DNA of 41,952 nucleotides from CAZPBN01 sp964584935 (lineage in GTDB: Bacteria > Acidobacteriota > Aminicenantia > Aminicenantales > Aminicenantaceae). The translations under genes and the position numbers were made by a program. The notes under the pieces were generated by a model that saw only the letters and a program-made list of their open reading frames with translations, was not told the DNA's origin and made no database searches. The stretch is taken from assembly GCA_964584935.1 (NCBI GenBank), contig CAZPBN010000022.1, positions 1 through 41,952 of the forward strand, in the 5' to 3' direction. Shown piece by piece: positions 41,702 through 41,952 of the stretch (position 1 is its first letter; every line of letters starts with the position of its first letter).

Positions 41702-41952
41702 TGTTATTTGTAATGAAGTTCTTCCAAGTTTTGCTTTTATATAAAAAAACAGTCAAGAAGATCCGGTTTATGGATTCATATACACAGTGAAAAACTATAA
41801 GATGTGAGACATCAGATAAGAGGCACATTATTGTAAGAATTAAGGTAGACCATTAATAAATTTTTGAAAGGAAGAGTATTAAATTCAGTTTTACTCTTCA
41901 GAGTCAGATCTCCTATAATTATTCAGAGAGAGTCTATTGCTGTGAAGATAAA
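41702..41952. other. gene-free right edge
   Basis: No gene start is supported on either strand. An 8-bp perfect inverted repeat GAAGAGTA (41871-41878) / TACTCTTC (41892-41899) with a 13-nt loop lies near the edge. It has no T-tract on either side, so it looks more like an operator or RNA stem than a terminator. Confidence 0.4.

Noticed and set aside
1..41952. CRISPR arrays, insertion sequences with terminal repeats, rRNA or tRNA genes
   Set aside because: None was seen on reading both strands; no spaced direct repeats of CRISPR type and no intact transposase ORF are present.

Overview
The window is AT-rich DNA from a Gram-negative bacterium. The envelope type is shown by a beta-barrel porin, a Wza-like outer-membrane polysaccharide export protein and a Wzc-like co-polymerase. 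A Tat-exported reductive dehalogenase suggests an anaerobe, probably from sediment or the subsurface. No rRNA or other phylogenetic marker is present; an uncultivated lineage related to Acidobacteriota/Aminicenantota is only a guess. Nearly all genes lie on the minus strand. Promoters recognisable by eye resemble sigma-70 sites (TTGAC-like box, 17-18 bp, TATAAT-like box), and several of them fix the start of the gene they serve.

Layout from left to right. (1) 1-1436: a SIR2-domain gene that is an integron gene cassette. Its stop codon lies inside a well-formed attC site (74-152), a second attC-like boundary lies just upstream of the gene, and the start of another gene follows the attC at the window edge. 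No integrase gene is visible. (2) 1437-5226: ORF debris, a nucleoside transporter, yggU and yggT, a DUF1573 protein and a CheY-like regulator. (3) 5381-7550: an apparent operon of a DUF438-type PAS protein, a reductive dehalogenase (rdhA) and its small membrane anchor (rdhB). (4) 8109-13313: porin-pstS-pstC-pstA-pstB-phoU, preceded by a four-unit, 11-bp-period Pho box. (5) 13545-19950: an M50-like membrane protease, an SLC13/DASS permease, a bactofilin-like membrane protein with an anti-sigma factor and a 54-residue sigma region 4, signal peptidase I, and a divergent exported methyltransferase.

(6) 19975-38571: a 14-gene surface-polysaccharide operon on the minus strand, with one good promoter at its start. 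It encodes an AMIN-OPX export protein, a Wzc-like chain-length regulator/tyrosine kinase, a Wzy/WaaL-like protein, the Wzm/Wzt ABC transporter, six glycosyltransferase genes (one a tandem fusion), an asparagine-synthase-like amidotransferase, a methyltransferase and a CDP-paratose-2-epimerase-like enzyme. Parts of the ABC-transporter and Wzy-type routes are thus combined. No Wzx flippase and no initiating phosphoglycosyltransferase are present. (7) 38798-41952: a secreted hypothetical protein, an aromatic-amino-acid-type decarboxylase, a short plus-strand transcription unit with promoter, 30-codon ORF and strong terminator, and nikR.

The observations most worth following are the SIR2 integron cassette (possible mobile defence gene), the PAS-rdhA-rdhB operon, yggU lying in frame behind a TAG with no normal start codon, the orphan sigma region 4, and the isolated plus-strand small transcript.
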